Origin: Natrinema hispanicum
Lineage (GTDB): Archaea; Halobacteriota; Halobacteria; Halobacteriales; Natrialbaceae
Direction of reading: 5' to 3'
DNA: 64,000 nt
Assembly: GCF_900111485.1 (NCBI RefSeq)
Contig: NZ_FOIC01000003.1
Location: 218,588 to 282,587 of the forward strand
The position numbers and the translations under genes were made by a program. Below, one piece after another: positions 26,302-34,122 of this stretch (positions are counted from its first letter, which is position 1; the number at the start of each line of letters is the position of its first letter). The notes under the pieces were generated by a model that had not been told where the DNA came from, did no database searches, and was given only the letters and a program-made list of their open reading frames with translations.

Positions 26302-27486
26302 CTAATCACGCCTGCTCTTGGCATCTCCAGTCGAATCGCCCAATCCAGTTTCCTGTACCTTATCAAGAGAGGATTCGGACTTGAGTCCGAGAGCCTCGAG
26401 CACTTGCTTTCGATTGTTGTAAATTGCCTGCAGGGCAGCACCCGAGAGCGATCCCATGATTTGACCGAAGGGCAGCCCCGACTTCTTCCCGGCTTCGGTC
26501 ATCCCGATCTTGAGTGCTTCCCCGGTTCCGGCGTCGCTCATCTTCTGGAAAATGTTCCCCTCGAGTGTGGCTGACAGTTCGTCGACTTTGGCCTGCAGTT
26601 GCTTTTGATTCTCCGCCAGCGCGGAGAGACGCTCGTCGACGCCGGACTGCTCGTCGATATCGTTGAGCGACAGACTGGCTTCGTCAGTTTTTCCGAACAA
26701 TCGATCTTTCAGTGATGATGCCCGATTCTTGATCGAGCGCTGGATGTGAACATCCGTTTTACCGAGACGCTGAATGCCCAACTCACCGCCTCGAATCACT
26801 TGCTGAGCAGTTTCCTCGGCTTCCCGCTCTAACTGTGGATCAGGATCGATCTCGAGGCCTAAGTCCTCTTGCGGCAGCATCGAGACCGCACCACCGGTCT
26901 GCTGGCGAACGTGGGCCAACTCGTGTGCAAGCACGTGCTGACCCTCCGGTGATTCGGGGTCGTACTCGCCGCTGTTGAACGCGACGTGATTCCCGACCGT
27001 GAACGCCCGCGCGTTGATCTGCTCGCAAGCCTGTGCCGCCTTCGGCCCGGTGTGAATCCGGACATCACCGAGCGAGTCACCCATCTGACCCTCCATTGCA
27101 CGCTGGATCGACGGGTCCAACGACCGGCCGGGCGAGGAAATCACGTCCCGAACCGAGTCGGGAACCTGTGTCTCACCGGCTGGGCCCGTGTCCCGTGTCG
27201 CCGCGGTTCGCTGGAGCGACGTTGGCGCACCACGATGCCAGTGCTTGTCGGAAGACGGATCATTCGGTGTCCGCTCGGTGGCTGATTCGGTCCGCGCTCT
27301 CACCCGCTCGAGGCGTTCGGCGGCACCGAGTCCGCCGATCGAGTGGGGCATTTCTCCACCGGTTGCTGATGTGTCGCTCGTCCGCTGGACTGTGGCGTCT
27401 GCGGGATGCGACTGTCTGATCGAAAGCGGCGTCGACGACGTCGACTCGTCGGACGACCGCTGCGATCGCTGAGCATATCGTCCCAT
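26302..27486 (-). CDS. DUF4157 (eCIS-core, zincin-type) protein, copy A
   Basis: A 394-residue protein. The Ser/Thr/Gln-rich N-terminus (1-110) looks disordered and includes repeated 'Q-R' motifs (SIRQS, TVQRTS, SLQRT). Residues about 110-235 form the DUF4157 domain with the metal-site motif HELAH (188-192), preceded by 'NHVAFNSGEYDPESPEGQHVLA' and followed by 'REAEETA'. The C-terminal third is a coiled coil (about 285-315, 'LAENQKQLQAKVDELSATL') and a glycine/alanine-rich helical segment, ending in 'GDSTGDAKSRRD'. DUF4157 domains are enriched in proteins encoded with extracellular contractile injection systems and in polymorphic-toxin N-termini. Here the C-terminus shows no known toxin domain. 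It heads a two-gene unit with copy A of the partner. Confidence 0.8.
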   Translation of the reverse strand: MGRYAQRSQRSSDESTSSTPLSIRQSHPADATVQRTSDTSATGGEMPHSIGGLGAAERLERVRARTESATERTPNDPSSDKHWHRGAPTSLQRTAATRDTGPAGETQVPDSVRDVISSPGRSLDPSIQRAMEGQMGDSLGDVRIHTGPKAAQACEQINARAFTVGNHVAFNSGEYDPESPEGQHVLAHELAHVRQQTGGAVSMLPQEDLGLEIDPDPQLEREAEETAQQVIRGGELGIQRLGKTDVHIQRSIKNRASSLKDRLFGKTDEASLSLNDIDEQSGVDERLSALAENQKQLQAKVDELSATLEGNIFQKMSDAGTGEALKIGMTEAGKKSGLPFGQIMGSLSGAALQAIYNNRKQVLEALGLKSESSLDKVQETGLGDSTGDAKSRRD

Positions 27487-27494
27487 CGCTGTGA

Positions 27495-27612
27495 TATCCC
27501 CTCATTTTAGTTCCAAAGTATTAGTATTTACTGTTATTCTATATCTAAATTTTAATCCTCGAGTGTTGTGTTGGTTACGTATCGATCGAATGGCGAGACC
27601 ACACGAGCGCAT
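27495..27612 (+). repeat. Duplicated divergent promoter region with 5' remnant of a second ATPase gene
   Basis: Aligns base for base, with few changes, to the region left of and including the start of the intact ATPase gene (about 30185-30310). Shared blocks include AGTATTAGTATTTACT, CTAAATTTTA, ATATCGATCGAATGGC or its near match, and GAGACCACACGAGCGCAT. Relative to the intact gene, 4 bases (CTAC) are missing after ATGGC, shifting the frame, and similarity stops after the tenth codon. This marks the place where a second ATPase gene once stood beside DUF4157 copy A. Confidence 0.7.
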
Positions 27613-27682
27613 AGGTGCTGATTCGTGGGATCACAGGCAACTACGATAGCAGTGTCTCCGCTTCGGGTTTGTGATATTCCAT

Positions 27683-27800
27683 TTACATATCGGGGATTTT
27701 GTATGCAGCGATGGATTCGAGGCGGCCGTTGCCGAGGACACACTTGAGGTCGTGATCAAGATATTCGCAGAAGGCCTCGCGCGAACGCGGATCAATCTTT
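27683..27800 (-). pseudogene. Remnant of a third partner protein (C-terminal part)
   Basis: On the minus strand a short open stretch reads '...KIDPRSREAFCEYLDHDL KCVLGNG...' and ends at TAA (27683-27685). 'REAFCEYLDHDLKC' aligns with 'EDFQEYLAFNLKCQIRD' and 'DQFREFLVYHLRCQIRD' of the two intact partner proteins, at the same distance before their C-termini. There is no start and the rest of the gene is gone. Confidence 0.55.
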
Positions 27801-27940
27801 CCCGGCTTGGGTCATCCCCATCTTGAGGGCTTCCCCGGTTCCGGCGTCGCTCATCTTCTGGAAAACGTTCCCCTCGAGGTTTGATCGACAGTTCATTGAC
27901 CTTGGCTTGCAGTTAGTCCTGATTCGCTACCAGCGTGTGA
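27796..27940 (-). pseudogene. Remnant of a third DUF4157 gene (coiled-coil part)
   Basis: Nearly identical to bases about 26484-26630 inside DUF4157 copy A: it encodes 'LQAKVNELS', then after a frameshift 'FQKMSDAGTGEALKMGMTQAGK'. An in-frame stop (TAA after 'VANQD') and a frameshift show decay. Its end is joined directly to the partner-protein remnant, so an internal deletion removed the end of this gene and the front of the next. Confidence 0.65.
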
Positions 27941-27991
27941 GAACACCACAGTGATGAATCAACGATTCCGGCAGATATCCACACAAGACCG

Positions 27992-28948
27992 TTACTTCAG
28001 CAGTGCCTCGTTCTTTGGATCGTGGTATTTCGGATAGAACTCGACCTTGTTGTACCGTTCAGTGGCTTCGTAGCGTCCGTATCCGAGGACCTGAAACGCT
28101 CCGGGTGGCTGGACGCCCATTCGGACGAAGCAATCGCGGATCTGGCACTTGAGATTAAATGCGAGATATTCTTGGAAGTCTTCAGGCGATTGTAGATCGA
28201 TTGGCACGAGTTCGAAGCGCGCGTCTGGCTCACGGTCCAGTGGCTGTGTTGCCTCAGTCACATGCTCGCGGCCGCGACTGTCGAGATACGCCATGTGCAA
28301 CGTTGAAACCGAGTCGATGTACGCTGCTTCGGAGACGTCAGCGTCGTTTTCGGCAACGAGATCGCCAAGTGCGTCACCGAACTCTTCCCAGGCAGTCCGC
28401 TCGTTAGTATCGAGGTCCGTAACTGACTGTTCGTGGGCGTCCGGTTCGTCAAGATCGATCCCATACTCACTCGCAAGAGAGATAGCCTCCTCAGCGACCT
28501 CGGTTTCAGTCGGGTCAACGCCGAGATATATGTCTTTCCGGTAAAGAACAGACTCCTCGCCAACTCCAGATGGAATATCCACGATGCGCTCGGTGTCGAT
28601 GTGGTGACTCGCCATCTGCTGGTAGAGATCTCCGAACAGGTCCATGCACTTCTCGGTGGACATCGACTCGATGGCCTGCCGGACGAGGTTCAGCCGTTCC
28701 GGATGGATCAACGGTGGAACCGTGTCGTAACCCCTCTCTGCGAAGACGTAGTATTGGGCAAACTTCCGTGTCTGACTAACGTGTTCGTTACCTTCCGGCG
28801 TCCGCTTGGCTGCCTTATCGGGATAGCCATCTTGTTCGTGATACTTGATATCTCCGGATTCATCCATCTCAATTAGGTGCTCAACGTCATTGTTATCGAA
28901 GACGCTGAGGCCGATTCTCTCGGATTCTCCAGTGATGATTGCATCCAT
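27992..28948 (-). CDS. DUF4157-partner protein, copy B
   Basis: A 318-residue paralogue of the protein at 25464-26300, with the same MDAIITGE start, 'IKYHEQDGYPDK' block and C-terminal 'LKCQIRDCFVRMGVQPPGAFQVLG'. The middle is longer and differs, with an acidic insertion ('ATEVAEEAIS...DLDEPDAHEQ'-like). ATG 28948 is chosen because a perfect Shine-Dalgarno site (GGAGGTGAT) stands four bases before it; the GTG nine bases upstream lies inside that site. The site overlaps the stop of DUF4157 copy B, so the two are translated together. No enzyme motif is visible. Confidence 0.75.
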   Translation of the reverse strand: MDAIITGESERIGLSVFDNNDVEHLIEMDESGDIKYHEQDGYPDKAAKRTPEGNEHVSQTRKFAQYYVFAERGYDTVPPLIHPERLNLVRQAIESMSTEKCMDLFGDLYQQMASHHIDTERIVDIPSGVGEESVLYRKDIYLGVDPTETEVAEEAISLASEYGIDLDEPDAHEQSVTDLDTNERTAWEEFGDALGDLVAENDADVSEAAYIDSVSTLHMAYLDSRGREHVTEATQPLDREPDARFELVPIDLQSPEDFQEYLAFNLKCQIRDCFVRMGVQPPGAFQVLGYGRYEATERYNKVEFYPKYHDPKNEALLK

Positions 28949-28952
28949 ACGT

Positions 28953-28961
28953 ATCACCTCC
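28953..28961 (-). promoter_or_regulatory. Perfect Shine-Dalgarno site of partner copy B
   Basis: GGAGGTGAT on the minus strand, an exact complement of the archaeal 16S 3' end, four bases before ATG 28948. It overlaps the TGA of the upstream DUF4157 gene. It decides the start codon. The equivalent place before copy A has only a degraded form (GGCGTGATT). Confidence 0.7.
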
Positions 28962-30180
28962 TACTCTTCGCATCTCCAGTCGAGTCGCCAGGTACAGTAT
29001 CCTCTCCGGTGTACCGTTCCATAGCATCTTTGACACGCTGGTCAATGACGGTGAGCAAATCGCTGGCCGACTCGGCAGCGTTGGTCATCGCCTGCGTGCC
29101 ATCATCGAAGAGACGTTCGTAGATGCCACCCACTGCGCCACCGGCGAATCCGCCAACAAGTGTGCCAACCCCTGGGCCCATCAGTGCCGTCCCGACAAGT
29201 CCGCCAGTCGCCGCCAGCGTTCCTTTGCCAGTTTCGACGCCGACCTTCTCGGCGGTAGACTGGCCAGTGTTTTTGACCTCGGCGAACAGTTTCTGTTGGT
29301 TCTCAGCCAGCGCTTCGACCTTGGCAGCGATCTGACCTTTCCCCTGAACGTCGGTCATCTCCGGTGCAGGGTCGTTACCAAGCACGTCCTTGCCCTTCTG
29401 GACGAATGATTTGCCTGGGTATCGCTGCAGATGTACCTCGGTCTTGGCCATCCGCTGAATGCCGAACTCACCCCCTTCCATCACCCGCTGAGCTGTCTCT
29501 TCAGCTTCCCGCTCTAACTGTGGATCGGGATCGATCTCGAGACCGAGATCCTCCTGTGGCAACATCGAAATCGCTCCGCCGGTTTGCTGTCGAACGTGTG
29601 CTAACTCATGGGCTAAGACGTGCTGGCCTTCCGGCGAGTCGGGATCGTACTCACCTGAATTAAACGCGACGTGATTGCCGACCGTAAACGCCCGCGCGTT
29701 AATCTGCTCGCAGGCCTGCGCCGCCTTCGGCCCGATATGAATCCGGACGTCACCGAGCGAGTCGCCCATCCGATCTTCCATCGCGCGCTGAATGGACGGA
29801 TCCAGCGACCGGCCGGGCGAGGAAATCACGTCCCGAACCGAGTCGGGAACCTGCGTCTCACCTGCTGGACTCGTATCTCGTGCCGCCGCCGTGGTTCGCT
29901 GGAGCGACATCGGAGCACTGCGTCCGGCGTTCCAGTGAGCACTGGGGTACGAACCGCTCGGTACCCGTTCGGTGGCCGATCCGGCCTGACCTTTCGCTCG
30001 CTGCAGCCGTTCGGCAGCACCGAATCCGCCGATCGATTTGGGCATCTCTGCATCGGTTGCTGTCGTGTCGTTCGGCCGTTGGATCGAGCTATCTGAGTCC
30101 AATGATTGTCGGATCGAAAGCGGCGTCGACGACGTCGACTCGTCGGACGATCGCTGCGATCGCTGAGCATATCGTCCCAT
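28954..30180 (-). CDS. DUF4157 (eCIS-core, zincin-type) protein, copy B
   Basis: A 408-residue paralogue of copy A. The first 30 residues and the DUF4157 domain (about 112-240, HELAH at 191-195) are almost identical between copies, while the region after about 255 is different. Here it holds a coiled coil ('KVEALAENQQKLFAEVKN'), then a glycine-zipper hydrophobic hairpin ('GGLVGTALMGPGVGTLVGG', 'FAGGAVGGIYERLF') that could insert in a membrane, then an amphipathic helix. The last eleven residues, GDSTGDAKSRR, match copy A exactly. ATG 30180 is used because it is the only start shared with copy A; an ATG at 30195 would add five residues. It is divergent from the AAA+ ATPase gene. Confidence 0.8.
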   Translation of the reverse strand: MGRYAQRSQRSSDESTSSTPLSIRQSLDSDSSIQRPNDTTATDAEMPKSIGGFGAAERLQRAKGQAGSATERVPSGSYPSAHWNAGRSAPMSLQRTTAAARDTSPAGETQVPDSVRDVISSPGRSLDPSIQRAMEDRMGDSLGDVRIHIGPKAAQACEQINARAFTVGNHVAFNSGEYDPDSPEGQHVLAHELAHVRQQTGGAISMLPQEDLGLEIDPDPQLEREAEETAQRVMEGGEFGIQRMAKTEVHLQRYPGKSFVQKGKDVLGNDPAPEMTDVQGKGQIAAKVEALAENQQKLFAEVKNTGQSTAEKVGVETGKGTLAATGGLVGTALMGPGVGTLVGGFAGGAVGGIYERLFDDGTQAMTNAAESASDLLTVIDQRVKDAMERYTGEDTVPGDSTGDAKSRR

Positions 30181-30283
30181 CGCTGTGATAGTCACTCATT
30201 TTATCCCCGAAGTATTAGTATTTACTACTTCACCACGGCTAAATTTTATCAGCGGGTACTGTATTGGTCTACATATCGATCGA
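30181..30283. promoter_or_regulatory. Divergent promoter region between DUF4157 copy B and the AAA+ gene
   Basis: AT-rich 103 nt. Leftward, AAATACTAATACTT (minus strand, about 30211-30224) is a plausible TATA region for the DUF4157 gene. Rightward, TTTTATC (30244-30250) could serve the ATPase with a leader of about ten bases. Both elements are conserved in the duplicated copy at about 27500-27590, which supports their importance and joint control of the ATPase and effector-like genes. Confidence 0.5.
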
Positions 30284-32752
30284 ATGGCCTACGAGACCAC
30301 ACGAGCGCATCTGTTGGACGAACTCGAGCGAATCGGAGCCCTCCTCGAGGCGTGCGTGGAAACCACGGACACGATTCCAACGGGAGAGACGTCGGCGACC
30401 GTGACCGAGGTCGAATCGGCAGACGAGCCTGTGGCTCTGTCATACGGACTGCCGGCCGAGACGGTTCATCATCTCACCGACCGCGCAGCGCAGATCGACG
30501 AGCGCTGTCAGCAGTCGTCCCCAGACGTTGCACTTCGGCTACAGCGGCTGGCCGATCGCTTCGGACTGTCTCGAGCGCACCTCGACGTGTTCATGCTGGC
30601 ACTCGCACCCGAACTCGACGCCGACTACCAGCGGTTCTTCCGTGACCTACACGGCAACGCGATAACGCACCCGACAGTCGGCCTGATCGGCGAGTTGTTC
30701 TCCCAAACCGAGACGCAGCGGCTTGCTGCAACCGCCCTGGTGGGGCAGCAATCGCCGCTTCGCCAGCACGATCTGGTGGCGCTTTCAGCGCCAGTCGAAC
30801 CGAGTCACTCGAGACAGCATCAGCTCGTAACCGTCGATCCTCGACTCGTCTCGTATCTCGAGGGACACGTCGATCTCGATCCTGCGCTAGAAGAGGTCGC
30901 AACCCTCATACCGCCCGATCAATCCCTCGAGGAGCTTCGCCTCGAACCACACGTCCGCGACCGACTCACGTCGCTGGCAGCGACAGATGCGGCCGGCGGC
31001 CGCTACTACTTCCACGGACCTGGTGGTAGCGAACGCAACGGCGCGATCGAGGCGCTGGCAGACGATCGACTGCTCCGTGCGTCACTGCCGGCGATCCTCG
31101 AGACGAACGAGGGCGGTGAGGGGGATGGGAACGTACTCGAGCGCCTCCATCGAGAGGCACTGCTCCAGGATTGTCCGGTCCACCTCACGAACGCCGACGC
31201 GCTCCGCGAGCGGGAGACCGCGCACACGCTCGAGACGATTTTCGACCGATTTGCCGACCTCGCGGCACCGCTGTTCGTGACTGGGACTGCGGCGTGGCGA
31301 CCGACGGGAACAACCGTCGATATTGACGCCATCCTCGAGTTCCCACGGCCCTCGATCGACCTGCGTCTAGCGTTTTGGGAGGACCACGCCAACGCCTTGC
31401 CCGACGACGTCGAGCCGGCGGCACTGGCTGGCACGTTCGATCTTACGCAGGGCCAACTCGAGGGGGCGCTGACAACGGCCCGGTCGCTGGCCGACGGTGA
31501 CGACCTCACCGCTGCAGATATCTACGACGGCTGTCGCGCCCAGTCTGACGACGGCCTCGACGACCTCGCCCAGCGGATCGAGCCCGCAAGCGACTGGGAC
31601 GATATCCAGCTTCGCGAGGAAACCGACCGCAAACTACGGCTGGTACGTGACCACATTACAGAGCAGGCGCGCATCTACGGTGAGTGGGGCTTCGATGCGG
31701 GCGGATCGCGAGCTACCGGCGTGGTCGCGCTCTTCAAAGGGCCGTCGGGGACGGGAAAGACGATGGCCGCAGAGGTGCTCGCTGCCGACGTTGGGATGGC
31801 GCTGTACAAGATCGACCTCTCGACGGTCGTCTCGAAGTATATCGGCGAGACCGAGGAGAACTTAGAACGGATCTTTCAGGCTGCCGCCCAGTCGAACGCG
31901 ATCCTGCTGTTCGACGAGGCGGATTCGGTCTTCGGCGACCGTGCGGACGTAACCGACGCGACCGACCGCTACGCCAATGCCGAGGTCAACTACCTGCTCC
32001 AGCGCATCGAACGCTACGACGGCGTCGTCGTGCTAACGACGAACAATGCAGCCAACATCGACGACGCGTTCGAGCGCCGGATCGACCACACTGTGTGGTT
32101 CCCAACGCCCGAGCCGCCGGTTCGTGAAGCGATCTGGCGGACCGCCTTCCCCGACGACGCACCGACCGGCGACCTCGAGTACGACCTCCTCGCAGCCATC
32201 GAGCTAACAGGCGGCCAGATCGCGAAGATTAGCCGGATGGCGGCGATCATGGCCGCCCGCGACGAATGCATCGAGATGCGACACGTCGTTCGTGCGATCG
32301 AGGCCGATATCAGCACGCGACAGCTCTATCCGCTCGAGACAAGCGAGTACAGCCACCTTCTCCGAAGCGTCGACGTCGCGACCGAATCGGACGACGACGA
32401 TCGGATAGTCGACGAGCAGGCAGGCGAGCGCTCGCCCGAGGACGTCGTCCGGCTGTTTGTCGACTTGCTTGCCGACGGCGAGGGCGACCGGGCTCACGAA
32501 CTGTACCACTCCCGGGCGCTCGCCGACGAGTTCTCGCACAAAGAGCAGCTGATCCTCTCACACGGCGAGTTGTCGATCGCCGGGGAGATCGAGCGCGTTC
32601 GAGATGACGACGATCGAGTCGTGCTGAAGCTGACCCGAGAGTGCAACGGGGATCAGGCGACGCAATCGTACGAGCTGCGACCCGAAGACGGTGTCTGGCG
32701 AATTTTCAATCTCGAGCGTGAACGCGAGACACCCGTCGTGCTCGATCGATGA
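30284..32752 (+). CDS. AAA+ ATPase of the contractile-injection-system type
   Basis: An 822-residue protein starting at ATG 30284 (MAYETTRAHLL). The N-terminal 230 residues are helical with a winged-helix look ('LALRLQRLADRFGLSRAHLDVFMLA'-type). Residues about 245-410 resemble an AAA module whose P-loop is degenerate ('YYFHGPGGSERNGA'). A complete AAA+ module follows: Walker A GPSGTGKT (486-493), Walker B 'ILLFDEADSVFG' (about 540-551), sensor 'VVLTTNNAANIDDAFERRID'. Residues about 720-815 form an NTF2/DUF4878-like domain ('DVVRLFVDLLADGEGDRAHELYHSRALADEF'). eCIS loci encode AAA+ proteins of this two-module design (Afp15-like). Its divergent neighbours carry DUF4157, the domain most typical of those loci, so a role in loading or remodelling DUF4157 proteins is plausible inference. 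Confidence 0.8.
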   Translation: MAYETTRAHLLDELERIGALLEACVETTDTIPTGETSATVTEVESADEPVALSYGLPAETVHHLTDRAAQIDERCQQSSPDVALRLQRLADRFGLSRAHLDVFMLALAPELDADYQRFFRDLHGNAITHPTVGLIGELFSQTETQRLAATALVGQQSPLRQHDLVALSAPVEPSHSRQHQLVTVDPRLVSYLEGHVDLDPALEEVATLIPPDQSLEELRLEPHVRDRLTSLAATDAAGGRYYFHGPGGSERNGAIEALADDRLLRASLPAILETNEGGEGDGNVLERLHREALLQDCPVHLTNADALRERETAHTLETIFDRFADLAAPLFVTGTAAWRPTGTTVDIDAILEFPRPSIDLRLAFWEDHANALPDDVEPAALAGTFDLTQGQLEGALTTARSLADGDDLTAADIYDGCRAQSDDGLDDLAQRIEPASDWDDIQLREETDRKLRLVRDHITEQARIYGEWGFDAGGSRATGVVALFKGPSGTGKTMAAEVLAADVGMALYKIDLSTVVSKYIGETEENLERIFQAAAQSNAILLFDEADSVFGDRADVTDATDRYANAEVNYLLQRIERYDGVVVLTTNNAANIDDAFERRIDHTVWFPTPEPPVREAIWRTAFPDDAPTGDLEYDLLAAIELTGGQIAKISRMAAIMAARDECIEMRHVVRAIEADISTRQLYPLETSEYSHLLRSVDVATESDDDDRIVDEQAGERSPEDVVRLFVDLLADGEGDRAHELYHSRALADEFSHKEQLILSHGELSIAGEIERVRDDDDRVVLKLTRECNGDQATQSYELRPEDGVWRIFNLERERETPVVLDR

Positions 32753-32858
32753 GCAGGGATCGGATGCCCCCGCATGCTGGGCCGAGACAGCGAGCGGAGC
32801 CATCGTGCATGCATTCGCGACCGGACGTGTTTTGCCCCTACCACCCCACAGTAGGGGT

Positions 32859-33326
32859 ATGCAGGCATCCATCGACGCGGTGCGCGTCGCGGGGACTCCA
32901 CAGGGGCCGGTCCCGGTTGTCGTCCTCGCCGTCGAGGGCGAAGACGACGTCGTGCCGATCTTCATCGGATTTAATGAGGCGACGAGTATCGCCCGTGGAC
33001 TCGAGGCTGAGGACATTGGTCGGCCGCTGACCCATGATCTGTTACTGGACGTGATGGAGGAACTGGGCAGCCGAATCGACCGTGTCGTCGTCAACGAGAT
33101 CGAGGCCCGCGAAGACGGGCAGGGCGGCACGTACATCGCCGATCTCCACCTCAAAACGCCCCGTGGCGAGACGGTTATTGACGCCCGGCCGAGCGATTCG
33201 CTCGCGCTGGCGGCCCGAACGAACGCGCCGATCGAGGTTACCGACGAGGTCTTTGCGGATGGCCGAGACGACAGCGAGAAGTTCGCCGACCTCGAAGACC
33301 TCCGCAACGTGTCTGGTGAGCTGTAA
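32859..33326 (+). CDS. Bifunctional nuclease (DUF151) family protein
   Basis: A 155-residue protein of the BFN/DUF151 family. The conserved stretch is 'VVVLAVEGEDDVVPIFIGFNEATSIARGLE' near the N-terminus, then 'RPLTHDLLLDVMEELG', 'RVVVNEIEAREDGQGGTYIADLHL' and 'IDARPSDSLALAARTNAPI', which is diagnostic. Plant members have RNase/DNase activity; function in Archaea is not established. ATG 32859 begins the conserved part; the longer frame overlaps the end of the ATPase gene. The next gene, hisE, starts one base after its stop, so the two are co-transcribed. Confidence 0.9.
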   Translation: MQASIDAVRVAGTPQGPVPVVVLAVEGEDDVVPIFIGFNEATSIARGLEAEDIGRPLTHDLLLDVMEELGSRIDRVVVNEIEAREDGQGGTYIADLHLKTPRGETVIDARPSDSLALAARTNAPIEVTDEVFADGRDDSEKFADLEDLRNVSGEL

Positions 33327-33611
33327 ATGGACGAAATACTCGAAGAACTGTTCGCCGTCATCGAAGACCGGAAGGAAACGTTGCCCGAAGACTCCTACAC
33401 TGCCTCGCTGTTTACCCACGAGAAAGGCGAGAACGCGGTGTTAGAGAAACTCGGCGAGGAGTCCACCGAACTCGTCCTCGCGGCCAAAGACGACGACCGC
33501 GAGGAAATCGCCCACGAGGGGGCCGACATCATCTATCATCTGCTCGTGTTGCTCTCGATGAAAGACATGGACTTAGCGGATCTCGAGGCAGAACTCGAGG
33601 CTCGGCGCTGA
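33327..33611 (+). CDS. hisE: Phosphoribosyl-ATP pyrophosphohydrolase
   Basis: A 94-residue enzyme for the second step of histidine synthesis: it removes pyrophosphate from phosphoribosyl-ATP. The all-helical MazG-like fold shows 'SYTASLFTHEKGENAVLEKLGEESTELVLAAKDDD' and 'EEIAHEGADIIYHLLVLLSMKDM', with the conserved Glu-Glu-x-x-Glu and Glu...Asp metal ligands. The start directly abuts the nuclease-family gene. The other his genes are not in the window, as is usual in haloarchaea. Confidence 0.95.
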   Translation: MDEILEELFAVIEDRKETLPEDSYTASLFTHEKGENAVLEKLGEESTELVLAAKDDDREEIAHEGADIIYHLLVLLSMKDMDLADLEAELEARR

Positions 33612-33731
33612 GTCGGACGAGGCCACTTGAAGCCGGCTCGAGCGCTACGAGTTCGTATTCCGTCGGAGCCGCCACCGTGCTTGCAGTGTCCACGACGGCG
33701 TTGAATCGACTGGGGCAGTAACGCATCGGTG

Positions 33732-34085
33732 ATGGCGATCAAACAACTCGAAACCGCGCATTCGGACGAACAGATGCAGACGTGTATCGACCACTGCCTT
33801 GAGGCCGCTCAGGTCTGTGAGTGGTGTGCCGACGCCTGTGCGGACGACGGCGAGGAGATGGCCCGCTGTATTCGGCTCTGTCGCGACGTGGCCGACATTG
33901 CGTCGCTGCACGCGCGATTCATGGCCCGCAACTCGGGGTATCACGACGAGCTGGGCGAGCTCTGTGCGGACCTCTGTGAGGAGTGTGCCGAAGAGTGTGA
34001 GCAACACGACCACGACCACTGCCAGGCCTGCGCGGAGATCCTGCCGGAGTGTGCCGAAAGCTGTCGGGAGATGGCATCGGCCTGA
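33732..34085 (+). CDS. Cys-rich four-helix bundle protein (DUF326-like)
   Basis: A 117-residue helical protein with 16 or so cysteines in CxxC and CxxxC spacings ('TCIDHCLEAAQVCEWCADAC', 'LCADLCEECAEECEQHDHDHC', 'CAEILPECAESC'). This pattern matches the DUF326 four-helix bundle family whose bacterial members store copper(I) inside a Cys-lined core (Csp proteins). Copper binding here is inference from the pattern. ATG 33732 is used; the GTG just before it overlaps. No signal peptide, so a cytosolic store is the better guess. Confidence 0.85.
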   Translation: MAIKQLETAHSDEQMQTCIDHCLEAAQVCEWCADACADDGEEMARCIRLCRDVADIASLHARFMARNSGYHDELGELCADLCEECAEECEQHDHDHCQACAEILPECAESCREMASA

Positions 34086-34122
34086 GAACGCACACTCGAG
34101 GCGACCTCGTTTTAGTCGGTGA

